A model generated the notes under the pieces. The model did not search any database. It was given only the letters and a program-made list of their open reading frames with translations, and had not been told where the DNA came from. Positions 1 through 9,067 of a stretch of 64,000 bases of DNA are shown here, piece after piece. The translations under genes and the position numbers were made by a program. Positions within the stretch are counted from its first letter, which is position 1. Each line of letters begins with the position of its first letter. Source of the stretch: Carboxylicivirga litoralis. Its GTDB lineage: Bacteria > Bacteroidota > Bacteroidia > Bacteroidales > Marinilabiliaceae. Where the stretch lies: the NCBI RefSeq assembly GCF_025499605.1, contig NZ_JAFMVC010000014.1:1-64000 (forward strand), given 5' to 3'.

Positions 1-56
1 GTCGTTTTGTTTAAGGGCTTTTAATATCTTTATTGCTGTAACCTAAATTATATTCT

Positions 57-2222
57 ATGAATAAAATAATGTATTTGTTGGTTGTAGTTTTTGCTATAGC
101 TTGTAACCCATCGAATAAGAAAGTTTCAATGATTCCTAATGATTTGCCACCGGCTCCCATTGCCGAGAAAAAAGATTCGGTCTTAAGCATTCATAGCCAT
201 ACGCGTGTTGATCCTTATTTCTGGATGCGCTTGAGCGATGAACAGAAAAACGCAGCGACACCCGATGTGCAAACGCAAAAGGTGTTGGATTATCTTAATG
301 CTGAAAACAGCTACACAAAGGCCGTTTTAAAAAATACAGAACAGCTGCAAGAGAAGCTATTCAACGAAATTGTTGGCCGCATTAAGAAAGATGATGAATC
401 GGTACCATATTTTTCCAATGGCTATTGGTACTATTCGAGGTATGAGAAAGGGAAGGAGTACCCGATTCATTGCCGTAAAAAAGAAACCTTAGATGCCACA
501 GAAGAAATCTTTTTTGATGAGAATGAGCGGGCAGAAGGACAAGCCTATTATGCACTAGGAAGTATGAGCATCAGTATGGACAATAAGCTGCTGGCTTTTG
601 CTGAAGATCCAGTAAGTCGTCGTATTTATACCATTCGCTTTAAAAACTTAGAAACAGGAGAGATTTATTCTGATGAGTTGGTTAATGCGCAAGCAGGAGG
701 AGCCTGGGCTAACGATAACCAAACGTATTTTTACACCACAAAAAATGAAGTGTCGCTATTGAGTGAGAAGATCTGGCGACATCAATTAGGTACATCAACA
801 GAGAAAGATGTGATGGTGTATCATGAAACGGATCCCTCTTTTTATATTGGTGTAAGTAAAACCAAATCGGATAAGTACATCGTTATTGAGGAAGATGCTA
901 CACTGGTGAGTGACTATTGGGTGTTAGATGCTGATAATCCAACTGGTGAGTTTAAGCAATTTACGCCACGCGGTGATGAACACCAGTATTACATTAATCA
1001 TTTTGAGGATAAGTGGTTTATCACAACCAATCATGAAGCAACCAACTTTCGCTTAATGGAGACGCCTGTTGGAGCAACAGACATGAGCAACTGGAAAGAG
1101 GTTATTCCACATCGCGAAGACGTATTGTTGAATGGAATAGAAGTTTTCAAGGAGCATATAGTGGTGAGTGAGCGTAAGGACGCTTTAATTCACTTGCGCG
1201 TCATCAATCAAAAGACCCAAAAAGAACATTATCTGGATTTTGGTGAAGAGGTTTACGTAGCATACATTTCTACCAATCCAGAATTTGATACAGATGTGTT
1301 GCGTTTTGGTTATAGTTCAATGACCACACCGGAATCAACCATTGACTATAATATGAACACCAAAGCCAAAGAGGTGAAGAAAGTTCAGGAGGTTGTGGGT
1401 GGCCATAATCCTGACGAATATGTCACTGAACGTTTATGGGCTAAAGCACGTGATGGAAAGAAAGTACCCATGTCGGTTGTTTATAAGAAAGGTGTTGAAA
1501 AAGATGGTAATGCGCCGTTATTGCTCTATGCTTATGGTTCGTATGGCAGTACGATGGAGCCCTGGTTTAGCTCAACGCGTTTGAGTTTACTCGACAGGGG
1601 TTTTATTTATGTAGTGGCGCACATCAGAGGTAGCCAGGCTATGGGGCGCCAGTGGTACGATGATGGCAAAATGTTGAATAAGATGAATACCTTCAACGAT
1701 TATATCGATTGTAGTAAATACTTAATTGATAATCAATACACTTCAGCAGAGCATCTATATGCCATGGGCGGAAGTGCAGGCGGTTTGCTTATGGGAGCTG
1801 TTGCTAATATGGCACCTGAGTTGTACAATGGCATGGTGGCTGCTGTTCCTTTTGTCGATGTTGTTTCAACCATGCTGGATGAGACCATTCCGTTAACAAC
1901 CAATGAGTTTGATGAGTGGGGGAATCCTAAAAACAAAGAATACTACGACTATATGTTGAGTTATTCGCCATACGATAATGTAGAAGTAAAAGCTTATCCA
2001 AATTCATTGATTACTACCGGGTTATTCGATTCACAGGTGCAATATTGGGAACCGGCCAAATGGTTGGCTAAGCTACGCGATAAGAAAACCGATGATAACA
2101 TCTTGATTATGCATACCAATATGGAAGCCGGTCATGGTGGAGCATCCGGGCGTTTCAAACGCTATCGTGAAACGGCCATGGAATATGCCTTTATGATGAT
2201 GCTGGAAGGTATTGACGAGTAA
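57..2222 (+). CDS. Oligopeptidase B-like S9 peptidase (lipoprotein)
   Basis: Serine peptidase of the prolyl oligopeptidase family (S9A), closest to oligopeptidase B, which cuts short peptides after basic residues. The N-terminus is a short hydrophobic signal ending in a lipobox-like Cys16, so it is probably anchored in the envelope. Residues ~30-430 form the beta-propeller gate and ~440-721 the alpha/beta hydrolase domain. The catalytic serine S573 sits in GGSAGG, with D658 in GLFDSQVQYWEPAKW and H693 in EAGHGG, all in family order. Length (721 aa) is normal once the signal is allowed for. It converges on purC and the two share a bidirectional terminator. Confidence 0.93.
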   Translation: MNKIMYLLVVVFAIACNPSNKKVSMIPNDLPPAPIAEKKDSVLSIHSHTRVDPYFWMRLSDEQKNAATPDVQTQKVLDYLNAENSYTKAVLKNTEQLQEKLFNEIVGRIKKDDESVPYFSNGYWYYSRYEKGKEYPIHCRKKETLDATEEIFFDENERAEGQAYYALGSMSISMDNKLLAFAEDPVSRRIYTIRFKNLETGEIYSDELVNAQAGGAWANDNQTYFYTTKNEVSLLSEKIWRHQLGTSTEKDVMVYHETDPSFYIGVSKTKSDKYIVIEEDATLVSDYWVLDADNPTGEFKQFTPRGDEHQYYINHFEDKWFITTNHEATNFRLMETPVGATDMSNWKEVIPHREDVLLNGIEVFKEHIVVSERKDALIHLRVINQKTQKEHYLDFGEEVYVAYISTNPEFDTDVLRFGYSSMTTPESTIDYNMNTKAKEVKKVQEVVGGHNPDEYVTERLWAKARDGKKVPMSVVYKKGVEKDGNAPLLLYAYGSYGSTMEPWFSSTRLSLLDRGFIYVVAHIRGSQAMGRQWYDDGKMLNKMNTFNDYIDCSKYLIDNQYTSAEHLYAMGGSAGGLLMGAVANMAPELYNGMVAAVPFVDVVSTMLDETIPLTTNEFDEWGNPKNKEYYDYMLSYSPYDNVEVKAYPNSLITTGLFDSQVQYWEPAKWLAKLRDKKTDDNILIMHTNMEAGHGGASGRFKRYRETAMEYAFMMMLEGIDE

Positions 2223-2246
2223 AGAACTTTACCATCATAAAATAAC

Positions 2247-2285
2247 AAAGACCTTAAGGTTTCTAATGCCTTAAGGTCTTTTATG
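2247..2285. terminator. Bidirectional Rho-independent terminator
   Basis: A perfect 13-bp stem (2247-2259 with 2269-2281) and a 9-nt loop, flanked by A and T runs, lies between the convergent S9 peptidase and purC genes. It can serve both. Confidence 0.88.
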
Positions 2286-2303
2286 TTGTTGACAATCCTT
2301 GAA

Positions 2304-3254
2304 TTACAATGAATTCAAGTACTCCGTTACATTCTTTTCTACGCGTCCAACTACTTCCGAAACATCTGCTTTTACGAATTTATCACCAGTGATGCTTTCG
2401 TAAAGTTCAATGTAACGATCCGATACTTCCGTTACGAATTCGTCCGTCATTTCAGGAACTACTTCTCCTTCACGACCCTGGAAGTTATTTTCCATTAACC
2501 ATTCGCGAACGAATTCTTTAGATAACTGTTTTTGGTTTTCACCTTTGTCAAAACGCTCCTGATAGCCATCAGCATAGAAGTAACGTGATGAATCAGGTGT
2601 GTGAATTTCGTCAATAAGGTAAATCTCACCATCTTTTTTACCGAACTCATATTTTGTATCAACCAGAATTAAACCCATTTCTTTGGCAATCTCACTTCCG
2701 CGCTTAAATAGCTCTAATGAAATGCGTTCTAGCTCCAGGTATTCCTCTTCAGAAACTAAACCTTGTTTGATGATTTCTTCACGTGTGATATTTTCATCGT
2801 GTGCGCCTTGTTCTGCCTTTGTAGTAGGTGTTAGAATTGGCTCTGGAAACGCCTGGTGTTCTTTCATGCCATCAGGGATAGGTACGCCACAAATATCGCG
2901 GCCACCGTCTTTGTATAAGCGCCAAGAGCTACCTGTTAAGTATCCACGAACGATCATTTCAACAGGGTAGCTGTCACAGAAGTGACCAACTGTTACTGTT
3001 GGGTCTGGCGTAGCTATTTTCCAATTAGGAACAATATCAGACGTTGCATCCAGAAACTTTTCAGCAATCTGGTTTAGTACTTGTCCTTTGTAAGGGATGC
3101 CTTTGGGAAGCACCACATCAAATGCTGAGATGCGGTCAGAAACAACCATTACCAAATAATCATCGTTAATGTTGTAAACGTCGCGTACTTTTCCTTTGTA
3201 TACGCTCTTTTGTCCCGGAAAATTGTAATCCGTTTTAACAATTGCTTGACTCAT
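2304..3254 (-). CDS. purC: SAICAR synthase (phosphoribosylaminoimidazole-succinocarboxamide synthase)
   Basis: Purine biosynthesis enzyme that joins CAIR and aspartate with ATP to give SAICAR. It shows the family stretches GKVRDVY (residues ~21-27), [12 protein letters not shown] (~104-115), LVDTKYEFG and [10 protein letters not shown] (~216-225). At 316 aa it is the longer form rather than the ~237-aa E. coli form. It lies 80 nt downstream of phoH on the same strand; the two are probably co-transcribed. Confidence 0.96.
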   Translation of the reverse strand: MSQAIVKTDYNFPGQKSVYKGKVRDVYNINDDYLVMVVSDRISAFDVVLPKGIPYKGQVLNQIAEKFLDATSDIVPNWKIATPDPTVTVGHFCDSYPVEMIVRGYLTGSSWRLYKDGGRDICGVPIPDGMKEHQAFPEPILTPTTKAEQGAHDENITREEIIKQGLVSEEEYLELERISLELFKRGSEIAKEMGLILVDTKYEFGKKDGEIYLIDEIHTPDSSRYFYADGYQERFDKGENQKQLSKEFVREWLMENNFQGREGEVVPEMTDEFVTEVSDRYIELYESITGDKFVKADVSEVVGRVEKNVTEYLNSL

Positions 3255-3334
3255 AATTATTAGTTTATATCAATATTTATTTTTCTTTACTCCTGATATG
3301 TGTCTATAGTTGTTCCTGTAAATTATACCTTTGT

Positions 3335-4267
3335 TTACTCTTTATCATATGCTTCAACAATGTCCTGAACCAGCTTATGACGAACAATGTCTTTAACGGT
3401 AAAGTTCACGCGTTCTATTCTTTTTATACCTTTTAATATACGCATCGCCTGTACTAATCCAGATTGCTGTTTGTTGGGCAGGTCAATCTGTGTAACGTCA
3501 CCTGTAATAATAAACTTTGCATATTCCCCCATCCGGGTTAAAAACATTTTCATTTGATTATTGGTGGTGTTCTGTGCTTCATCCAGTATTACGCAAGCAT
3601 TATTAAGTGTTCGACCGCGCATAAATGCCAAAGGAGCAATCTGTATTGTGCCATTTTCCATCAATTCCTTTAGCTTGGCTCCTGGAATCATGTCTTGCAG
3701 GGCATCATATAAGGGCTGTAGATATGGGTCGATTTTCTCCTTCATATCGCCGGGTAAGAATCCTAGTTTTTCGCCGGCCTCAACTGCAGGACGACTAAGA
3801 ATGATGCGACGTACCTGACGGTTTTTTAAAGCTGCTACGGCCAAAGCTATGGCTACATAGGTTTTACCTGAACCGGCGGGGCCAACAGCAAATAATAAAT
3901 CATTCTTCTTAAATCCTTTAACCAGTTTTTCCTGATTTTTTGTACGTGCTTTTATGGGTTTGCCACTGGTGCTAAAAAGGATAACATCGCTATCGCTACT
4001 GGCATCGGTTATTTTAGTACCACCCAGAATTTCATTAAGCGATTTCTCGCTTAGTACGTTGTAGTTGTTATAATGATTGAGTAGTAAATTTACCTTTTCT
4101 TCAAAATCAGCCACTTCCTCGGCATCGCCCATTGCTTTTAACCAGTTGCCTCTTGCAATGATATTTAACTTCGGGAAACGATTCTTAATGACTTCCAGTT
4201 TGGCATTTTTAATGCCTAAAAACTCTACTAAATCAACCGATTCCAGGTAGATTAACTTTTCTATCAT
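3335..4267 (-). CDS. phoH: PhoH family ATPase
   Basis: Cytoplasmic PhoH-type P-loop ATPase, a family linked to RNA metabolism but whose exact role is poorly defined. Walker A GPAGSGKT is at residues 129-136 and Walker B is VILDEAQN; the TGDxTQIDLP sequence typical of PhoH follows. The frame is open further upstream to 4336, but the ATG at 4267 gives the usual ~310 aa with an N-terminal domain that starts MIEKLIYLE. It is divergent from mazG. Confidence 0.92.
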   Translation of the reverse strand: MIEKLIYLESVDLVEFLGIKNAKLEVIKNRFPKLNIIARGNWLKAMGDAEEVADFEEKVNLLLNHYNNYNVLSEKSLNEILGGTKITDASSDSDVILFSTSGKPIKARTKNQEKLVKGFKKNDLLFAVGPAGSGKTYVAIALAVAALKNRQVRRIILSRPAVEAGEKLGFLPGDMKEKIDPYLQPLYDALQDMIPGAKLKELMENGTIQIAPLAFMRGRTLNNACVILDEAQNTTNNQMKMFLTRMGEYAKFIITGDVTQIDLPNKQQSGLVQAMRILKGIKRIERVNFTVKDIVRHKLVQDIVEAYDKE

Positions 4268-4420
4268 AAAGTGGTTTAAATCCTTAATTTTGTATACTGC
4301 AAAGTAACAATATTTTTTGCACTTGTAAGCTGACAAAAGTGGTATTCGTTATACCTCAGTTTTAAAAAAAAATCATAAATTATTACCAAAGGGACATAAA
4401 TTTAAAAGGAACTGTACATT

Positions 4421-5206
4421 ATGAATCAAAACCAACACGAATCGACCCTGATCGTTTTTAAAGAATTATTGGAAATAATGGATGAATTAAGGGCAAAATG
4501 TCCTTGGGATAAAAAGCAAACCAATGAATCATTAAGAACATTAACCATTGAAGAAACCTACGAGTTGGCCGATGCGATTATCAAAAATGACGCTACACTT
4601 ATTAAAAAAGAGCTGGGCGATTTATTACTTCACATTGTGTTTTATGCCAAAATTGGTTCAGAGCAATCTGACTTCACAATGACCGATGTGATACAATCAC
4701 TTAATGAAAAGTTAATTTATCGTCATCCGCATATTTTCTCTGATGTAGAGGCGAATGATGCCAAAACCGTGGAGGAAAATTGGGAGAAACTGAAGCTGAA
4801 AGAAAAGGACGGTAATAAATCAGTTCTGGAAGGTGTTCCATTGTCCTTACCTGCAATGGTTAAAGCCAATCGTATTCAGGATAAAGCGCGTGGCGTTGGT
4901 TTTGACTGGGAGCACAAAGAGCAAGTTTGGGATAAGGTGAAAGAGGAGTTAGAGGAATTAAAAGAAGAGATTACTGCTCATGATGAAGATAAAATAGAAG
5001 CAGAGTTTGGTGATTTATTATTTTCAGTCATTAATGCGGCTCGTTTGTATGGTGTTAATCCTGAAAACGCTCTTGAGCGAACCAATCGTAAGTTTATCAA
5101 ACGTTTCAATTATTTAGAAGAAAAAACACTAAAAGTTGGCCGAGATTTAAAAGAAATGAGTTTAGCAGAGATGGATGAGATATGGGAAGAGGCCAAAAAA
5201 CTATAG
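4421..5206 (+). CDS. mazG: Nucleoside triphosphate pyrophosphohydrolase MazG
   Basis: All-alpha NTP pyrophosphatase that hydrolyses NTPs/dNTPs to NMP and PPi, a house-cleaning function. Two MazG repeats are visible. The first (residues ~30-105) has CPWDKKQT, EETYELADAI and ELGDLLLHIVF; the second (~165-245) has EELEELKEEI and EFGDLLFSVINAAR. The length of 261 aa fits the full two-domain enzyme. It stands alone, divergent from phoH, and is followed by a long gap with the small-RNA pair. Confidence 0.95.
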   Translation: MNQNQHESTLIVFKELLEIMDELRAKCPWDKKQTNESLRTLTIEETYELADAIIKNDATLIKKELGDLLLHIVFYAKIGSEQSDFTMTDVIQSLNEKLIYRHPHIFSDVEANDAKTVEENWEKLKLKEKDGNKSVLEGVPLSLPAMVKANRIQDKARGVGFDWEHKEQVWDKVKEELEELKEEITAHDEDKIEAEFGDLLFSVINAARLYGVNPENALERTNRKFIKRFNYLEEKTLKVGRDLKEMSLAEMDEIWEEAKKL

Positions 5207-5331
5207 TTTTTGACGAATGGCCTTATGTGGAGTTATTTACTAAACAGAATATTAGGGAGTTTTCTTTTGTGAGGTTAAGTTCATTTCTGATTTTGAAATG
5301 TAAGAGGTAGATTGCCAATATTATAGCTTAC

Positions 5332-5343
5332 GACCAATTGGTC
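5332..5343. promoter_or_regulatory. Operator-like palindrome GACCAATTGGTC
   Basis: A perfect 12-bp palindrome with GACC/GGTC half-sites, immediately followed by an AT-rich TATATATAATAATG stretch. Half-sites of this kind are common in TetR-family operators. No tetR gene lies nearby, so the assignment is only by resemblance. It is 170-180 nt upstream of the first small-RNA copy. Confidence 0.3.
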
Positions 5344-5451
5344 TGTGTATATATAATAATGTGGTTTGCTAATAGAAATTATATCAATTAAAAACTTGAA
5401 GAGGGAGTGTTAATCAAAGTTAATTGTTCATTCGTCATTAAAAAATAGCCA

Positions 5452-5480
5452 TTCGTCAATGTAAAATAACATTTAACGGA
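5452..5480 (+). promoter_or_regulatory. Upstream element shared by sRNA copy 1
   Basis: TTCGTCAA followed by TAAAATAACA and TTTAACGG. The same block occurs 58 nt before the start of copy 2 at 5675-5702 as TTCGTCAA...TAAAACAACA...TTGACCG. An extra TTCGTCA occurs at 5431. Conservation upstream of two RNA-like repeats suggests a promoter or activator site. No clean TAnnTTTG box is seen, so the exact start is unknown. Confidence 0.4.
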
Positions 5481-5513
5481 TACGCTGAGTAAACACAATT
5501 GAATTCACAATTC

Positions 5514-5627
5514 ATTAAACACTCAAGAAACCGAAACGGACGGTTTCGAAAACACCCAACACTATTCAACATCCTTAACCTCTGCAGCACCAATTCTAAC
5601 CCAAGAGAAGCTGCAGAGGTTTTTTTA
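5514..5627 (+). ncRNA. Putative small RNA, tandem copy 1
   Basis: Not recognised as a named RNA family. The unit reads, in order: ATTAAACAC; a 7-bp hairpin GAAACCG/CGGTTTC (5527-5533 with 5541-5547) with loop AAACGGA; an unpaired block containing ACACTATTCAACATCC; and a 10-bp terminator stem ACCTCTGCAG/CTGCAGAGGT (5578-5587 with 5611-5620) followed by seven T. Copy 2, 219 nt downstream, keeps the loop, the unpaired block and the terminator loop CTAACCCAAGAGAA exactly. The stems change by paired substitutions. A 62-codon ORF crosses this region but is not kept in copy 2, so I treat the product as RNA. Confidence 0.62.
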
Positions 5628-5674
5628 GGTATTTACTTTTTGGGTCAATTACGTTTATCACAAAAATCAGGTCG

Positions 5675-5702
5675 TTCGTCAAAATAAAACAACACTTGAC
5701 CG
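5675..5702 (+). promoter_or_regulatory. Upstream element shared by sRNA copy 2
   Basis: Second copy of the TTCGTCAA...TAAAAnAACA...TTnACnG block, just after the terminator of copy 1. Here the last part reads TTGACC, and a TATGATTT stretch lies ~20 nt downstream (5720-5727), a plausible but imperfect -33/-7 pair. Confidence 0.4.
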
Positions 5703-5732
5703 TTTCTTTAGTATATGTGTATGATTTCAAAA

Positions 5733-5836
5733 ATTAAACACACGTAACCGAAACGGACGGTTACAACCCCAACACTATTCAACATCCTTTTACCTCTGTA
5801 GCCAATCTAACCCAAGAGAATCTGCGGAGGTTTTTT
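5733..5836 (+). ncRNA. Putative small RNA, tandem copy 2
   Basis: Second copy of the RNA-like unit. The hairpin GTAACCG/CGGTTAC (5744-5750 with 5758-5764) carries the same loop AAACGGA as copy 1, but its second base pair is T-A instead of A-T, a compensatory change. The block ACACTATTCAACATCC is identical. The terminator ACCTCTGTAG/CTGCGGAGGT (5792-5801 with 5822-5831) stays fully paired through two G-U wobbles and runs into six T. It also lies just after the end of the convergent marC gene. Confidence 0.62.
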
Positions 5837-5853
5837 ATGTTCTGTCCTGAAAT

Positions 5854-6489
5854 TTATTGATGAAGAATTTCGACCAATACCGGTTTAAGGCCACTAAAAA
5901 AGAACTCAACAGCGATCACCATCACTATCAATCCCATTAAGCGCATTAATACATTGTTGCCGGTCTCGCCCAGTGCTTTTATAATTTTGCTTGAACTTAA
6001 TAGGATGAAGTAGGTTAATAGAACAACCAATGAAAGAGCCGAAACTAAAATGATGGCTCCGGGCAATCCACCCGCATCTTCCATCAAAACAATGGCATTG
6101 GTTATAGCTCCTGGCCCGGCAATCATAGGAATTGCCATTGGTGTGATTGATATATCGTTAACGTATTTTTTTACTTCAGAATCTTTCAGTTTTACTTTTG
6201 TGAGTCGTGCTTGCAGCATGTCCATGCCCATGATAAAGAAAATAACACCACCAACGATTCGAAAACTATTAACTGAGATGCCAAAAAACTTAAATAGCAA
6301 TTGGCCAGACAATGCGAACGAAACAATTATTAAAAAACCTACCAGACAAGCCTTTTTAGCTGTTTTTGCCCTATTTTTAGCTGTTAAATCAGCGCTCATC
6401 GTCATGAAAATTGGCATCACGCCCAATGGATTAATGAGCGTAAAAAAAGATGTGAATGCTAAAATGCCAAAGGTTAAAAGTTCGTTCAT
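5854..6489 (-). CDS. MarC family integral membrane protein
   Basis: Six-segment inner-membrane protein of the MarC/NAAT family (211 aa, normal length). It begins LTFGILAFTSFFTLINPLGVMPIF, and the family stretches AGPGAITNAIVL and IRLMGLIV-like repeats are visible. Some relatives carry neutral amino acids; most, including MarC itself, have no proven substrate. It is convergent with the second small-RNA copy. Confidence 0.88.
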   Translation of the reverse strand: MNELLTFGILAFTSFFTLINPLGVMPIFMTMSADLTAKNRAKTAKKACLVGFLIIVSFALSGQLLFKFFGISVNSFRIVGGVIFFIMGMDMLQARLTKVKLKDSEVKKYVNDISITPMAIPMIAGPGAITNAIVLMEDAGGLPGAIILVSALSLVVLLTYFILLSSSKIIKALGETGNNVLMRLMGLIVMVIAVEFFFSGLKPVLVEILHQ

Positions 6490-6676
6490 TGTTTTTGTTG
6501 TAAAAGTAGGCTAGAATTTTTCAAAATCATGGTCTTTGACAGCTGATTTTTGTCAATGAAGAAACCTTGCTGATGTTCGAATATGGATTGGTCATGTTCT
6601 TTTATGAATAACGACTTGAACTTTTGCTTAGCCAATAGTTATATTAGGCTTTCAATACATTATAAACTATTAAGTC

Positions 6677-8257
6677 ATGTTTAGAGTATCCCTTGTTTTT
6701 TTAATTTTATTGATATTTTCGGGAAGCTGTTCATTCAACCCAGAAAAGAAAGAAGAGCGACCTAATATCGTATTTATTATGAGCGATGATCATGCCTACC
6801 AGGCTATAAGTGCTTATGGTTATGAATTAAACAATACGCCTAATATTGATCGCATCGCTGAAGAAGGAGCTATTTTTAACAGAGCTTACGTTACCAACTC
6901 CATTTGTGCGCCTAGCAGGGCCGTAATGCTAACTGGTAAGCATAGTTTTATCAATGGAAAGGTGGACAATATGCAACCGTTTAACTGGGAGCAGGATAAT
7001 TTTGCAAAGCAGTTGCAGAAAGCAGGTTATCAGACAGCAATGGTTGGTAAAATTCATTTGAATGGTTTGCCACAAGGGTTCGATTACTCCAATGTATTGC
7101 CAGGGCAAGGGCATTACTATAATCCCGATTTTATTGAGAATGGAGAGAAGAAGCGCTACCAGGGCTATTGCACGACTATCACTACCGAAATCGCTATGGA
7201 TTGGCTGAAAAATAAACGGGAAGAGGATAAGCCATTTTTACTGTTATATCATCAAAAAGCACCACATCGCTCATGGATGCCTGAAAAGAAATATTTTGAA
7301 CTATTCGACGATAAGACGTTTGCGCCACCAGCTAACTTTTTTGATGATTATAAAGGTCGTAAAGCCGCAGCGGAACACGAAATGGGTATTTATGAACACA
7401 TGGATCTGGCTTATGATTTAAAAATGACATATACGGAAGGTGATTTGGGAGGTGGGCTCCGCAATGCTGCCGATTGGGTGCTAAGTCGGATGGATTCGGC
7501 ACAACGCGCAGAATGGGATGCTTATTACATGCCTATTGCCGAGGATTTTAAAAATCGTGAAATGACAGAAGAAGAATTGGCTGTTTGGAAATTTAATCGT
7601 TACATCAAAGATTATTTACGATGCATCCAGTCAGTTGATGATGGTGTTGGTGAGGTGTTGGATTATCTGGAAGAAGCCGGATTAGATGAAAATACGATTG
7701 TGGTTTATACCTCCGATCAAGGTTTTTATCTTGGTGAGCATGGCTGGTTCGATAAGCGTTTTATGTACGAAGAATCGTTTCGAACACCTTTGCTCATTAA
7801 ATATCCGAGGGCGATTGAAGCCGGAAGTGTGATTAATGAATTGGTGCAGAATATTGATTTTGCCCCTACATTTCTTGATATGGCAGGAGTTGCAATTCCG
7901 GATGATATTCAAGGTGTTTCAATGCAGCCATTATTTAAGGGGGAATCACAAAATTGGCGTGATGCTATTTATTACACCTATTATGAATATCCATCGGAGC
8001 ATGCCGTTAAACGTCATTATGGAGTGTGCACTGAGCGCTATAAATTGATACATTTCTATTATGATATTGATGAGTGGGAATTGTATGATCTGCAAAATGA
8101 TCCATCGGAAATGCACAATGTTTATGGTGATGAAGATTATGCAAAAGTACAGGCAATGATGCATCAAAAACTGGAGGAGTTAAGAACTTCTTATGGAGAT
8201 AGTGATGCATTGAATGAGCAGCATTTAAACCGATATCTGCAAAAAAAAATAAAGTAG
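6677..8257 (+). CDS. Formylglycine-dependent sulfatase (lipoprotein)
   Basis: Type I sulfatase that removes sulfate esters or N-sulfates, probably from sulfated glycans. Residues 1-18 are a signal with lipobox FSGSC, so it is surface or periplasmic. The active-site signature C77-A-P-S-R holds the cysteine that must be oxidised to formylglycine by a maturase (none in this window). The metal ligands MSDD (residues 35-38) and YTSDQGFYLGEHG are present. Length 526 aa. It stands alone with no TonB-dependent uptake pair nearby, so the substrate cannot be called. Confidence 0.9.
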   Translation: MFRVSLVFLILLIFSGSCSFNPEKKEERPNIVFIMSDDHAYQAISAYGYELNNTPNIDRIAEEGAIFNRAYVTNSICAPSRAVMLTGKHSFINGKVDNMQPFNWEQDNFAKQLQKAGYQTAMVGKIHLNGLPQGFDYSNVLPGQGHYYNPDFIENGEKKRYQGYCTTITTEIAMDWLKNKREEDKPFLLLYHQKAPHRSWMPEKKYFELFDDKTFAPPANFFDDYKGRKAAAEHEMGIYEHMDLAYDLKMTYTEGDLGGGLRNAADWVLSRMDSAQRAEWDAYYMPIAEDFKNREMTEEELAVWKFNRYIKDYLRCIQSVDDGVGEVLDYLEEAGLDENTIVVYTSDQGFYLGEHGWFDKRFMYEESFRTPLLIKYPRAIEAGSVINELVQNIDFAPTFLDMAGVAIPDDIQGVSMQPLFKGESQNWRDAIYYTYYEYPSEHAVKRHYGVCTERYKLIHFYYDIDEWELYDLQNDPSEMHNVYGDEDYAKVQAMMHQKLEELRTSYGDSDALNEQHLNRYLQKKIK

Positions 8258-8281
8258 TAAAAACTAATTTTATAAGTTGCC

Positions 8282-8314
8282 TTTGTTGTTTTATAAAAGA
8301 AATTCGTATGTTGG
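8282..8314 (+). promoter_or_regulatory. Promoter candidate of the Crp/Fnr gene
   Basis: TTTG at 8282-8285 and TATGTTGG at 8307-8314 are 21 nt apart. This is close to the Bacteroidetes -33 TTTG / -7 TAnnTTTG pattern and lies 28 nt before the start codon. Confidence 0.45.
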
Positions 8315-8341
8315 TACGATTGTTTTTTTAATTGAGCAAAC

Positions 8342-9004
8342 ATGCCACTAAATAGTATACTAAAACATATTCAAGCCGATGAGCAATTGTGGAACCAGGC
8401 TATAGAGCAGTGTTCTTATTATAAAAGCGGGGAGGTTGTATATGAGCAGGATACCAATATGAAACATGCCTATTTTGTAAAAAATGGCTTATTAAAAATC
8501 TATCGTATTGGTTCTAAAGGAGAGCAACAAATTGTAAGGCTGGTGAAAGAAGGTGATTTATTTGGTTTTCACTCCTTATTGGGCGATGAGCCGGAGGTGA
8601 CTGCTTGCGAGAGTTTAACCAATAGTGAGGTGTGCCGAATACCCGGTGAAGCCTTTAAAAAAACAATAAGTTCTAATAAAGAGCTGGCCGATTTATTAAT
8701 TAAGAAGACCTGCGATGAGTTGAAAAATTCATATAACTCACTGGTTGAGTTATCGCAACGAACTGTTCGTGGCCGTTTGGCTAATTTATTGCTTAAGCTG
8801 CAGGATTTATTTAAAACAGCATCGGATGAAGCGATACCTTTAGTTATTTCTCGTTTGGATATGGCGCGTTGGATTGGTACTTCTAAAGAATCAGTCAGCC
8901 GTTTGATTACTGAGTTTAAAAATGACGGTATTATTCGTTTTGATAGGCGCGAATTAATCATTACCAATAAAGAAAAACTCGAACGAATTATCATGCTATC
9001 TTAA
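8342..9004 (+). CDS. Crp/Fnr family transcription regulator
   Basis: DNA-binding regulator of 220 aa. Residues ~20-120 form the cyclic-nucleotide-type beta-roll (YEQDTNMKHAYFVKNGLLKIYR, GEQQIVRLVKEGDLFGFHSLLG). Residues ~145-215 hold the winged helix with the recognition segment ARWIGTSKESVSRLI. No cysteine cluster of the Fnr type is seen at the N-terminus, so an oxygen-sensing Fe-S cluster is unlikely. The effector is unknown. It follows the sulfatase by 84 nt with its own promoter candidate. Confidence 0.9.
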   Translation: MPLNSILKHIQADEQLWNQAIEQCSYYKSGEVVYEQDTNMKHAYFVKNGLLKIYRIGSKGEQQIVRLVKEGDLFGFHSLLGDEPEVTACESLTNSEVCRIPGEAFKKTISSNKELADLLIKKTCDELKNSYNSLVELSQRTVRGRLANLLLKLQDLFKTASDEAIPLVISRLDMARWIGTSKESVSRLITEFKNDGIIRFDRRELIITNKEKLERIIMLS

Positions 9005-9029
9005 ATTGATAGAATAATAATAATTTATC

Positions 9030-9066
9030 AAGGATGGCAATTGTATGATTGCCATCCTTTCTTTTT
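9030..9066. terminator. Bidirectional terminator
   Basis: A perfect 12-bp stem AAGGATGGCAAT/ATTGCCATCCTT (9030-9041 with 9048-9059) with a 6-nt loop and a T-rich tail lies between the convergent Crp/Fnr and MFS genes. Confidence 0.88.
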
Positions 9067-9067
9067 G

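Noticed and set aside
5499-5687. 62-codon ORF across sRNA copy 1
   Set aside because: It is not kept in the second copy, it runs through the terminator, and its composition is unlike the neighbouring proteins.
6050-6514. 154-codon ORF antisense to marC
   Set aside because: A shadow of a real gene: the marC frame has clear family sequence, and this frame shows only low-complexity hydrophobic sequence.
8569-8994. 141-codon ORF antisense to the Crp/Fnr gene
   Set aside because: The sense frame holds a full cNMP-binding and helix-turn-helix layout; the antisense frame has no recognisable features.
6677-9004. Polysaccharide utilisation locus around the sulfatase
   Set aside because: No SusC/SusD pair, glycoside hydrolase or sulfatase maturase is adjacent; the neighbours are a regulator and an MFS carrier.
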